The notes under the pieces were generated by a model that had not been told where the DNA came from, made no database searches, and saw nothing but the letters and a program-made list of their open reading frames with translations. This document shows positions 6,699 through 13,549 of a stretch of DNA of 18,853 nucleotides, in pieces. The stretch lies in contig CASEZU010000158.1 of the NCBI GenBank assembly GCA_949292445.1, positions 1 through 18,853 of the forward strand, given 5' to 3'. Numbering within the stretch: the stretch's first letter is position 1; each line of letters begins with the position of its first letter. Position numbers and translations under genes: made by a program. Source of the stretch: an uncultured Spirochaetales bacterium (GTDB taxonomy: Bacteria > Spirochaetota > Spirochaetia > Sphaerochaetales > Sphaerochaetaceae).

Positions 6699-8266
6699 CA
6701 CTCCGAGAGCCGCACGGCGGAGACAGTTGAGCCATCATTGAAAGCGCTCTCAGGCTCCATCGTGAAGCGCTGCGGAATATGCAGCATCCCAGGAGCGGAA
6801 AGCGTGTCCATCAGCGCCATTCCCCTTTCAAGGATATCCCGGCCCCGGAGGCCGTAGGCACGGAAAAGAATAGCGGCAATTCTCAACAGGAACGGGAAAC
6901 GGAATATAAACCTGGGCAGCCTGCCCCACCACTCTGAGAGGGTTCCCATCGGGGAGTATCCGTCAGAGACGAGCGCGTAGCGGTATGCTGCCTCATAAAG
7001 CGCCATCACCGCACCCGCTCTGTCGGAAAGAGGCCGCCTCGGCAGCAGCCATGAGGCAGGGAGCTCCGCAGGAAGGCCGAGCATCGCAAGGACCGCACCC
7101 GCCCTGTCGCCCCTGAGGTCCGTGAGAAGCGGGAGATGGTTGCCCGTCATGACAGCTCCCGGGAATGAGTAAAGCCCCTGCGAGAGCTTTTCCCCCAGTC
7201 CTCTGTTCTCACCGATGAGATGGATGATGCGCACATACTCTCCGATTCCCTTGCCTTTCAGCACCGGAAGCGTGTAATCGGTGCCGGGAAGCGTCGCAAG
7301 ATAGGCCAGCAGGGCGCCGGTATCCGCCGCGCCGAGCCCCTCCTCATGCACCGCATCCGCAAGAATCCTGACACTTTCGAGGGAGAAGAATCCGAGATTG
7401 CTTCCAAGCATCGCCGCTTCCTCCCATGTGGGAAGCACTCCGTTGTCCTTGGTACGTCTTCCGCAGGAAAAGTAGCATTCCTGGCATGACTCAGGATAGA
7501 CTCCGTAGAGATCAGCAGCGCTACGGCCATCGAGGAAATAAGCACGCGGATCGAAACGATCTGTGTAGTATCTGACGGGAAGCCATCCGAGACGGAGTGC
7601 GGAATCGATGAATCTCCCGCCTCCTTCCTTCCTCAGCATGCGGGCGATTCTTGTCTTCTCCAGATGCCGCCTTGCCCTCTTCTCATATCTGCCGTTTCCC
7701 AGGCTGTCCTTGCGTGGAAATCCGGGAAAGATGATTCCCTTGAGGTTCTTCCATCCGAAAAGGCAGCCGAGCCCCATTGATGCGGCTTCCCTTCCCCCGG
7801 ACTGCAGCGAAGCGAAAAGCACGCCGTTCTCGCCTGCGCGTCCGATCGAGAGGACTGTATCGGTGATGTTCTTCCTGACAGCTGCCTCAGTTTCAGACGC
7901 CGGAAGGCCCCTGAAAGCCTCCGCAGCGATCCGCTCAGCTCCGTCAGCCGAAATGCCTATGACCTGCATCCTGCGGGCTCGTCCTGCTATGACGACAGCC
8001 TCATAACCGAGGCGGTACATAGAATAACCCGGAGCAAGGCCAGAAGAGGCTACAGCAAGTGCATCGGTCACGGGCGAATGGAAGATGAAGGAGAAGAAAG
8101 CGGAACCGCTGAAGCGCACAGCCCTTTCCGACGGTGCGACCATCACAACAGGAGATTCCTTCTCATATTCCCTGTACAGGCTGATGCCGAGCTCCAGGCC
8201 GCTGAGGCCTGAGCTTTCACGCCTTTCCGTGTCTTCCCTGTCCAGATGGATAACGAGAACTGCCAT
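6539..8266 (-). CDS. Divergent aldehyde:ferredoxin oxidoreductase (AOR) family protein
   Basis: A 575-residue protein with the AOR layout: N-terminal beta domain (residues 1-180, including GYEAVVIAGRA and a degenerate glycine motif leading to KNLKGI) and a helical C-terminal region. Classical AORs oxidise aldehydes with a tungsten bis-pterin and one [4Fe-4S] cluster bound by CxxCxxxC plus a later cysteine. Here C261, C264 and C268 are present. The later site, normally in a 'DSLGxC' stretch, reads VSDGYSPMG (about 433-441) with no cysteine. The usual GGRGLG and GRGGxG pterin loops are altered to GLSGLELG and ASMGLG. Cofactor use and activity are therefore doubtful. The frame continues upstream to 8836, but that part is antisense to DUF4186. 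ATG at 8264-8266 has only GGGGC nearby and a TATAAT six bases upstream, so a leaderless message is possible. The final ~52 residues overlap the YfcE-like gene and look like a non-conserved charged tail. Confidence 0.78.
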   Translation of the reverse strand: MAVLVIHLDREDTERRESSGLSGLELGISLYREYEKESPVVMVAPSERAVRFSGSAFFSFIFHSPVTDALAVASSGLAPGYSMYRLGYEAVVIAGRARRMQVIGISADGAERIAAEAFRGLPASETEAAVRKNITDTVLSIGRAGENGVLFASLQSGGREAASMGLGCLFGWKNLKGIIFPGFPRKDSLGNGRYEKRARRHLEKTRIARMLRKEGGGRFIDSALRLGWLPVRYYTDRFDPRAYFLDGRSAADLYGVYPESCQECYFSCGRRTKDNGVLPTWEEAAMLGSNLGFFSLESVRILADAVHEEGLGAADTGALLAYLATLPGTDYTLPVLKGKGIGEYVRIIHLIGENRGLGEKLSQGLYSFPGAVMTGNHLPLLTDLRGDRAGAVLAMLGLPAELPASWLLPRRPLSDRAGAVMALYEAAYRYALVSDGYSPMGTLSEWWGRLPRFIFRFPFLLRIAAILFRAYGLRGRDILERGMALMDTLSAPGMLHIPQRFTMEPESAFNDGSTVSAVRLSECYRRERRIAEMVVKSRREKRRIKSSESSAAVGPSDDLGRDGDPGLQNTTPFSE

Positions 8267-8272
8267 GCCCCG

Positions 8273-8278
8273 ATTATA
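8273..8278 (-). promoter_or_regulatory. Perfect -10 box next to the AOR-like start codon
   Basis: TATAAT on the minus strand ends six bases before the ATG at 8264-8266. If used, transcription would begin within about a base or two of that ATG and give a leaderless mRNA. No convincing -35 box lies 16-18 bases upstream (TATTCC at the 17-base position), so this is a weak call. The 45-bp divergent gap also has to serve the DUF4186 gene. Confidence 0.35.
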
Positions 8279-8311
8279 TTCCGTAAAGCGGAAAAGGAAT
8301 ACACTGGCTGT

Positions 8312-8755
8312 ATGACCGACACGGAATGGGAAGCATTTGAGAGAAAAAGGGAACGATCGCCTTTCAGGATGAAGTTCCATCTCTCGGCAAAGGACAGGGC
8401 ATATATTGAAACAAAAGGCCTTGAGACAATAGCGTCGCATGCCGGTGACTTCATCAGGAAGCGCCTTGCACCTGCAGAGCCGCTGAATGACGGCAGGCAG
8501 ACACCGATGAGGGGCCATCCTGTCTTCATAGCCCAGCATGCTACAGGCTGCTGCTGCCGCGGCTGTCTCAGGAAATGGCATGGAATACCGGAAGGAAGAG
8601 CACTGACGGATGCGGAGATAAGCTACATCACCGAGGTCATCATGAGATGGATTGTGAGCGAGATTCCAGATACTCTCCGCAAACCTCACGGAGAGGTATG
8701 TTATCATGAAGATTATGAGAAAGCTGGAAGTGACACTCGACGGAAAGAGAATTGA
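8312..8755 (+). CDS. DUF4186 family protein
   Basis: A 147-residue protein recognisable as DUF4186, a conserved family of unknown function. Features are SPFRMKFHL (16-24), YIETKGLETIASHAGDFI (31-48), LNDGRQTPMRGHPVFIAQHAT (58-78), a cysteine cluster C80-C81-C82-x-x-C85, and KWHGIP (88-93). The conserved His and Cys residues look able to bind a metal ion, but no activity is established. The family is usually about 110-130 residues, so the C-terminal ~25 residues (HGEVCYHEDY onward) are probably extra. They are encoded in the 50-bp overlap with the nucleoside kinase that follows. The frame extends 22 codons further upstream, into the AOR-like gene; the ATG at 8312 is preferred because the family motif begins soon after it. 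AAGGA lies 11-13 bases upstream. Confidence 0.83.
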   Translation: MTDTEWEAFERKRERSPFRMKFHLSAKDRAYIETKGLETIASHAGDFIRKRLAPAEPLNDGRQTPMRGHPVFIAQHATGCCCRGCLRKWHGIPEGRALTDAEISYITEVIMRWIVSEIPDTLRKPHGEVCYHEDYEKAGSDTRRKEN

Positions 8756-10361
8756 GGCTTTGCCGGGAACAAGGCTGCTGGATCTCATCAGGACCTCAGC
8801 GGAAGAGACCGATCCCGTGATCGCAGCACGTGTCAACGGATCGGTGGAATCGCTGATGGAGATGGTGAGAGGGAACGCTGCAATAGAATCCGTACGCCTC
8901 GAATCCCCGTTCGGAAAGAGAGTCTACCGCAAGAGCCTCTGCTTCCTGCTCTGCTACGCCTCCGCCCTGATCGCTCCGGAAAGATCCCTGATCATAGGCC
9001 ACAGCCTCGGCGACGGCTATTATTTCCGCTACCGCGGCGGCGAGAAACCGGATACGGAGAAGCTGAGGGAAGTGATGAAGGAGGCGATCGCCTCCGATCT
9101 TCCGATAGAGCTTGTGGAACTCACCCACGACGAGGCAATGGAGTACGCTGCAGAAAGGAAGCTGAAGGAGACCGGGGAACTGCTCTCAACGCTCAACAAT
9201 TCATCCTACCGCTTCGCGAGAATCGGGGAATGCATGGAGATGTATTACGAGCCGCTCCTGCCTTCCACGGGCTATCTCAGGCTCTGGGAGCTGATGGATT
9301 ACGGCGACGGGCTTCTTCTCCGCTATCCGCAGAGCAGGAATCCGCGGACAATAATGCCGTTTGCGGACAATCCGCTCCTTTTCTCCGTCTTCAGGGAGAA
9401 CAAGGATTTCGCCAGGATACTCGGAGTCTCATCCATGGGGGAACTCAACAGGAAGGTGGTATCCGGAGAAGCGGGGAAGACAATACTGCTCTCCGAAGCC
9501 CTGCAGCGGAGAAGGATATCCGATATATCGCGGATGATAGCATCCAGAAGAAGTGTCAGGGCTGTTTTCATCGCGGGTCCCTCATCATCAGGAAAGACGA
9601 CCTTCTCGATGAGGCTCTCAGACGAGCTCAGGGTGGATGGCTTCAAGCCGGTGAAGATATCACTGGACGACTACTACCTCACTACTGACAGAATCCCGCT
9701 GGACGAGGATGGGGAAAGGGACTACGAGGTGCTAGAGGCACTGAATCTTCCGCTTTTAAGGGAGCAGCTTACAGATCTCATAGAAGGAAAGGGCGTGCAT
9801 CTCGCCTCGTTTTCATTCAGGGAGAAAAGGACCTCATTTGCTGCGGAGGAGACAAGGATGGATGAGGACTCCATTCTCGTCATAGAGGGAATACACGGCC
9901 TCAACCCCGCCCTCATTCCGTCACTTCCGGAGGAGAAGGTGTTCAGGGTCTATATCTCAGCGCTCACGCAGGTGAATCTGGACACGCGGTCAAGGATCAG
10001 CACGACTGACAACAGGATACTCAGGCGCATGGTCCGGGATAACAGGACCAGAGGCTTCGATGCGGTCGAGACTCTCTCAAGATGGCCCTCAGTCGAACGC
10101 GGAGAGAAGAACCACATCTTCCCGTTCCAGAACAATGCGGATGTGATGCTCAACAGCGCGCTGGAATATGAAATGGGGGTGCTCAAACCGTATGCCGTTC
10201 CTCTTCTGAGATCGGTGGGAAAGGAACACGGGGATGCCTATGCAAGTGCAAGACGGCTTCTGGATTTCCTGGACTACATCTCCCCGATTCCATCGGAAAT
10301 GGTTCCGGGTGATTCAATACTGCGCGAGTTCATCGGAGGGTCGGTATACTCCGCTACTTGA
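8706..10361 (+). CDS. TGS-domain nucleoside (uridine-like) kinase
   Basis: A 551-residue fusion protein. Residues 5-65 form a TGS (ubiquitin-like) domain and 80-235 a domain like the second domain of threonyl-tRNA synthetase (IGHSLGDGYYF at 97-107). Residues 285-500 form a phosphoribulokinase/uridine-kinase P-loop domain with Walker A GPSSSGKTT (291-299), DDYY (321-324) and VIEGIHGLN (392-400). Proteins of this architecture phosphorylate nucleosides with ATP; the best-studied case is from Thermotoga. The tRNA-synthetase-like part is thought to be recruited rather than to charge tRNA. GGAGAGG ten bases before the ATG at 8706 favours this start over ATG at codon 4. It overlaps the preceding DUF4186 gene by 50 bp, suggesting coupled translation. 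The 3' end overlaps the convergent HTH gene by 8 bp. Substrate base preference cannot be read from sequence. Confidence 0.9.
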   Translation: MKIMRKLEVTLDGKRIEALPGTRLLDLIRTSAEETDPVIAARVNGSVESLMEMVRGNAAIESVRLESPFGKRVYRKSLCFLLCYASALIAPERSLIIGHSLGDGYYFRYRGGEKPDTEKLREVMKEAIASDLPIELVELTHDEAMEYAAERKLKETGELLSTLNNSSYRFARIGECMEMYYEPLLPSTGYLRLWELMDYGDGLLLRYPQSRNPRTIMPFADNPLLFSVFRENKDFARILGVSSMGELNRKVVSGEAGKTILLSEALQRRRISDISRMIASRRSVRAVFIAGPSSSGKTTFSMRLSDELRVDGFKPVKISLDDYYLTTDRIPLDEDGERDYEVLEALNLPLLREQLTDLIEGKGVHLASFSFREKRTSFAAEETRMDEDSILVIEGIHGLNPALIPSLPEEKVFRVYISALTQVNLDTRSRISTTDNRILRRMVRDNRTRGFDAVETLSRWPSVERGEKNHIFPFQNNADVMLNSALEYEMGVLKPYAVPLLRSVGKEHGDAYASARRLLDFLDYISPIPSEMVPGDSILREFIGGSVYSAT

Positions 10362-10668
10362 TCACATAGACAGTATGTGACTCCGTGAGTACGTCAGGGT
10401 AGCGCTGTATCATGTTCATCAGCCGCAGCGCCGGCCCCGACGGCTCGTTATGCCCGCTCTCCCAGGCCTCGACTGTCTTCTCGGATACGCCGAGAAGCTC
10501 TGCGAAAAGCCCGACAGAGAGGTGCAAGCGGAGCCTCAGCGTCCTTATCTCATCATTGGTGTAAGGGCGGAGAGGCTCTATCTTTATATACTTGTTGCGT
10601 CTGGTGAGGACACCGTTCTTTCTGGGATAGAGGGCATCCCTCACCTCTTCAAGGTATACGCTTATCAT
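10354..10668 (-). CDS. Antitoxin-like XRE/HTH DNA-binding protein
   Basis: A 104-residue protein. Residues 36-90 form a Cro/C1-type helix-turn-helix: YTNDEIRTLRLRLHLSVGLF, then AELLGVSEKTVEAWESGHNEP. This is the arrangement found in single-domain HigA/MqsA-type antitoxins and their orphan relatives, with a short basic N-terminal arm (residues 14-31). Its ATG overlaps the nifU stop in an ATGA, so it is translationally coupled to the Fe-S scaffold gene. No toxin-like gene (HigB, RelE, MqsR) lies beside it. It has no cysteine residues, so it is not itself an obvious Fe-S sensor. The 3' end overlaps the convergent nucleoside kinase by 8 bp. An autoregulator of the operon or an orphan antitoxin are both possible; the function is not known. 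Confidence 0.75.
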   Translation of the reverse strand: MISVYLEEVRDALYPRKNGVLTRRNKYIKIEPLRPYTNDEIRTLRLRLHLSVGLFAELLGVSEKTVEAWESGHNEPSGPALRLMNMIQRYPDVLTESHTVYVIK

Positions 10669-11276
10669 TTACCGTAGATGTGAAGGCATTCGTTGAGCTC
10701 CTCGAGGATCCTGTCACGGCACTTCCCGCAGGCTGTCGCGCATCCTGTCTCCTTCTGCAGCTCATCGAAAGAACTCACCTTGCCCGTCTTCACGAGCTCC
10801 TCGATCATATGATCCGTCACCCCCTTGCACTCGCAGATGATCTTCGCTGTCGTTCCCTTGTAAGGATTCGGCATGCCGTTCTTCTCCAGATAATCATCGA
10901 TTGCGGCCCTGAGCGCCTTGTCGCCGAGAACTGAGCAGTGGAACTTGTGCTCAGGAAGCCCTCCGAGGGCATCGGTTATCATTGCGGGGGTGAGATGATA
11001 AGCATCCTCAAGCGTCATGCCTATGGCAAGCTCGCTCATCATTGATGTGGAGGCGATCGCGGAGGCGCAGCCGTAGGTAAGCCACCTGAGATCCGTGATC
11101 CTGCCATCCTTCACCTTTATGCCGACCCTCATCTGATCACCGCATGCAAGCGACCCGACCTCGCCGACTCCGTCAGGAACGAAATCCTCGCCCTCCTTCC
11201 AGAGGTTGCGGGGATTGATGAAATGATCCTTCACCGTATCTGTATAGACCCACTGGGCCATGAAGCTATCTGCCAT
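10665..11276 (-). CDS. nifU: NifU-type Fe-S cluster scaffold protein
   Basis: A 203-residue scaffold for Fe-S cluster assembly. Residues 7-135 are the IscU-like domain with cluster ligands C45 (ACGD, with D47), C70 (YGCAS) and C114 (HCSVLG). Residues 145-200 form a BFD-type [2Fe-2S] domain with C148-x-C150 and C183-x-x-C186, plus an extra C179. The third, Nfu-like domain of Azotobacter NifU is absent, so this is a two-domain form, common in anaerobes that use it for general Fe-S assembly rather than nitrogenase. It begins one base after the nifS stop, with GGAAGG about seven bases before the ATG. An alternative internal start is M6 (MAQWVY). The downstream HTH gene overlaps its stop codon. 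Confidence 0.93.
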   Translation of the reverse strand: MADSFMAQWVYTDTVKDHFINPRNLWKEGEDFVPDGVGEVGSLACGDQMRVGIKVKDGRITDLRWLTYGCASAIASTSMMSELAIGMTLEDAYHLTPAMITDALGGLPEHKFHCSVLGDKALRAAIDDYLEKNGMPNPYKGTTAKIICECKGVTDHMIEELVKTGKVSSFDELQKETGCATACGKCRDRILEELNECLHIYGK

Positions 11277-11277
11277 A

Positions 11278-12450
11278 TCACACCTTCCTCGTGCTCATCG
11301 ATCTGACCTTCTCTATGATCGGGGGCAGCTTTTCGAGCACATAATCGACATCATCCATCGTGTTATAGCGTCCGAATGAGAACCTGATAGAACCATGAGC
11401 GAGCTCCACATCGAGCCCTGCTGCCAGGAGGACATAGCTGGGTTCAAGGGAACCTGTCGCACATGCAGATCCCGTGGATACCTCTATTCCCTCGAGATCG
11501 AGATAGAGCAGTATGGATTCGCCCTCCGCCGACGGGAATGATACATTGAGCGTCCCGGGAAGGCAGAGTGACTCATCATTCGAGCCATTCACGATCACGC
11601 CCGGTATCCTCTCCTCGATGCCTTTGCGCAGCGCTTCCCTCATCTCCCAGAGCCTGTCATGCTCCTCCCTGAGGTTCTCACGGGCAAGCTCCGCGGCCTT
11701 TCCGATACCATATATGGCCTGGTTGTTGTAGGTACCTGCCCTCATGCCCTTTTCCTGATGTCCGCCGTGGACAAACGGGGAAAGAGGCACACCGTGGCGG
11801 GCATAAAGCACTCCCACGCCCTTGGGACCGTAGAACTTATGGCCGGAAAGCGAGAGGTAATCCGCCCCTATATCATTAACGGATACAAGAATCTTTCCGA
11901 TGGCCTGTGTGGCATCCGTATGGAAGAACGCTCCGTGGGCATGTGCGATGGCTGCAGCCTCATTCACAGGCTGGATGGTGCCGGACTCATTGTTTCCGGT
12001 CATCACGGAGACAAGAGCCACGTCGTCGCCCATAAGGGCCTCGAGTGCATCCAGACGCAGCCTTCCGATCCTGTCCACAGGGCAGAGGTCGACAGCATAG
12101 CCTTTTTTCCGCAGGTATTTCACTGTCTCGATTGTCGCGGGATGCTCGACAGAGGAGACTATGATCCTCTTCCTGCTCTCCCCCTCATCCGCCCTGTCGC
12201 GGAAGATGTTGAGCACCATGTTGTTGCTTTCCGATGCGCCTGATGTGAAATAGATATCTCCGGGATCACCGCCGATCAGCTTCGCGATCTCACCACGCGC
12301 CCATTCTATGCCGGCAACAGCCTGGCGCCCGAGGGTATGCATGCTGGATGCATTGCCGAAGAGCTCATCATTGGAGTGGATGAACTCCCGCACCTCGTCA
12401 GCCATTCTGGTAGTGCCGTTGTTGTCGAGATAGACATATCTTCTATCCAT
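11278..12450 (-). CDS. nifS: Cysteine desulfurase (NifS/IscS family)
   Basis: A pyridoxal-phosphate enzyme of 390 residues that removes sulfur from cysteine as a persulfide for NifU. Visible sites are H103 (VEHPA), N153-E155 (GNNESG), D179 (HTDATQ), the Schiff-base lysine K205 in SLSGHKFYGPKG, the arginine in GGHQEKGMRAGT, and the persulfide cysteine C330 in GSACATGS. The loop around C330 is of the long group I type. The open frame extends 45 codons upstream through unrelated sequence. The start is placed at ATG 12448-12450, where GGAG lies about nine bases upstream and the conserved YLDNNGTT begins at residue 7. It is 74 bp downstream of the YkgJ-type gene; nifU follows immediately. A TTGACG in this gap has no good -10 partner, so transcription probably reads through from the promoter at 14728. 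Confidence 0.94.
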   Translation of the reverse strand: MDRRYVYLDNNGTTRMADEVREFIHSNDELFGNASSMHTLGRQAVAGIEWARGEIAKLIGGDPGDIYFTSGASESNNMVLNIFRDRADEGESRKRIIVSSVEHPATIETVKYLRKKGYAVDLCPVDRIGRLRLDALEALMGDDVALVSVMTGNNESGTIQPVNEAAAIAHAHGAFFHTDATQAIGKILVSVNDIGADYLSLSGHKFYGPKGVGVLYARHGVPLSPFVHGGHQEKGMRAGTYNNQAIYGIGKAAELARENLREEHDRLWEMREALRKGIEERIPGVIVNGSNDESLCLPGTLNVSFPSAEGESILLYLDLEGIEVSTGSACATGSLEPSYVLLAAGLDVELAHGSIRFSFGRYNTMDDVDYVLEKLPPIIEKVRSMSTRKV

Positions 12451-12524
12451 ATATTTTATCTCCATTCCGGATTTAAGGTAACCGGCAGCGGAGAACACGT
12501 CAAGAAGCGGCGAGATAAAGGAGA

Positions 12525-12815
12525 TCAGGAGGAGATGACCATCTCCCTGCGGCGGCGAAGCCTGATGTGATGCGCTCTCGCCCATTCCACATATGCGCAG
12601 GAATCAGGAAGCGAACGGCTGAGGACTGCTTTCAGCGGCGTGACTTTCTCACAGCGCCGGCAAACCTTGAAACGCTCATCATAAACCGTGCAGAGATGGC
12701 GTGATCCATCGTAATAGGTACAGGGGGATGAGAGATCTATCTCAAGCATGTCAGGATAGATCGTCTTCTCGTGGCAGCAGAGGCCGCAGCGCGAGCAGAT
12801 ATCCTCCCATTTCAT
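12525..12815 (-). CDS. Small cysteine-cluster protein (YkgJ/UPF0260-like)
   Basis: A 96-residue protein with nine cysteines: C7-x2-C10-x2-C13-C14 near the N-terminus, C32, C42, C52-x2-C55, and C73. The opening CSRCGLCC and later PCTYYDG...CTVYDERFKVC match the CxxCxxCC family annotated as putative zinc- or iron-chelating (YkgJ, YcgN). A metal or Fe-S cluster is likely, but no member that I know of has a firmly settled activity. It is shorter than YcgN (about 150 residues). The ATG overlaps the surE stop in an ATGA, so it is coupled to surE, and the cysteine desulfurase follows after 74 bp. A basic tail RLRRRR (85-90) follows the metal-binding part. A link to Fe-S assembly is suggested by position only. 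Confidence 0.82.
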   Translation of the reverse strand: MKWEDICSRCGLCCHEKTIYPDMLEIDLSSPCTYYDGSRHLCTVYDERFKVCRRCEKVTPLKAVLSRSLPDSCAYVEWARAHHIRLRRRREMVISS

Positions 12816-13549
12816 GCCCTGAAATGCTCCATTGCAGAGGATATGGATGGAATCGTATCCACAATTGAGACAGAGGCCCTGCCCGAGCGGCAGATCTCAT
12901 GATCGGCACGGAACGCAGTCTTCGACCGGTGGTACTCAAGCGACGCTGAATCTATCTCAAGTATGATACGTTCCCCGTCTCTTTCGCGGATCGCAACAGT
13001 ATCATTGTAGACGATCTCCCCCAGTCCGCCAGGCTCCCACTCGCCGGAGAATGAGGCCGGAACATTTATGTTCATGAACGCATCTGCAGGGATCAGGGAA
13101 ATAAACCTCTCCAGATTATCTGCCGCGAATGCTGCTGTACGGCGGAAAAGGTCCTCATCATCACACTTCTCAGCAGATAGCGCGATGGCCCTGATGCCAT
13201 AGAGCGCTGCCTGGCGGGCAACGGCGCATGTGCCCGAATAGACAATGTCCGTCGAGAGATTGTAACCATGGTTTATTCCGGATATGACAGCATCGAACTC
13301 CTCAGGAAAGAGCGCCGAGCGGTGGCTGTAGACAATGCAGTCAGCCGGCGTACCGGAGACATGGTAATGCCGCGGAGCATACTCCGTCACTGTTATATGG
13401 CCGGAGAGAGTCATCGAATGGGAACGTCCGCTCTGCTCCCTGTCAGGAGCCGCGACATAGACGCGATGCCCGCGCTCAGAGAGGACCTCATCCAGGATCC
13501 TGATGCCCTGAGCCCTGTATCCATCATCATTAGATAAGAGGATATTCAT
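12812..13549 (-). CDS. surE: 5'/3'-nucleotidase SurE
   Basis: A 245-residue SurE phosphatase, which dephosphorylates nucleoside monophosphates with a divalent metal. The metal and catalytic site is complete: N7-D8-D9-G10 at the start, S40 in PDREQSGRSHS, and N93 in SGINHGYN; GTPADC (66-71) is the usual following motif. Length is typical (about 250). Its start codon lies inside the end of the galactokinase-like gene (20-bp overlap) and only a weak GAAAG precedes it, so translation is probably coupled. The stop codon is shared with the start of the cysteine-cluster gene. In many bacteria surE sits with pcm or nlpD; here it is in an Fe-S assembly operon instead. Confidence 0.94.
   Translation of the reverse strand: MNILLSNDDGYRAQGIRILDEVLSERGHRVYVAAPDREQSGRSHSMTLSGHITVTEYAPRHYHVSGTPADCIVYSHRSALFPEEFDAVISGINHGYNLSTDIVYSGTCAVARQAALYGIRAIALSAEKCDDEDLFRRTAAFAADNLERFISLIPADAFMNINVPASFSGEWEPGGLGEIVYNDTVAIRERDGERIILEIDSASLEYHRSKTAFRADHEICRSGRASVSIVDTIPSISSAMEHFRA

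Noticed and set aside
8267..8836. 190-codon N-terminal extension of the AOR-like frame
   Set aside because: It is antisense to the DUF4186 gene and the start of the nucleoside kinase and has no AOR similarity; MAVLVIHLD at 8266 is a natural start.
12451..12524. Possible separate promoter for nifS (TTGACG in the gap)
   Set aside because: At 17 bases the -10 candidate is TACCTT, a poor match; read-through from the upstream promoter explains the layout better.
12451..12585. 45-codon extension of the cysteine desulfurase frame
   Set aside because: It overlaps the cysteine-cluster gene, has no similarity to NifS, and the ATG at 12450 has GGAG upstream directly before the conserved YLDNNGTT.
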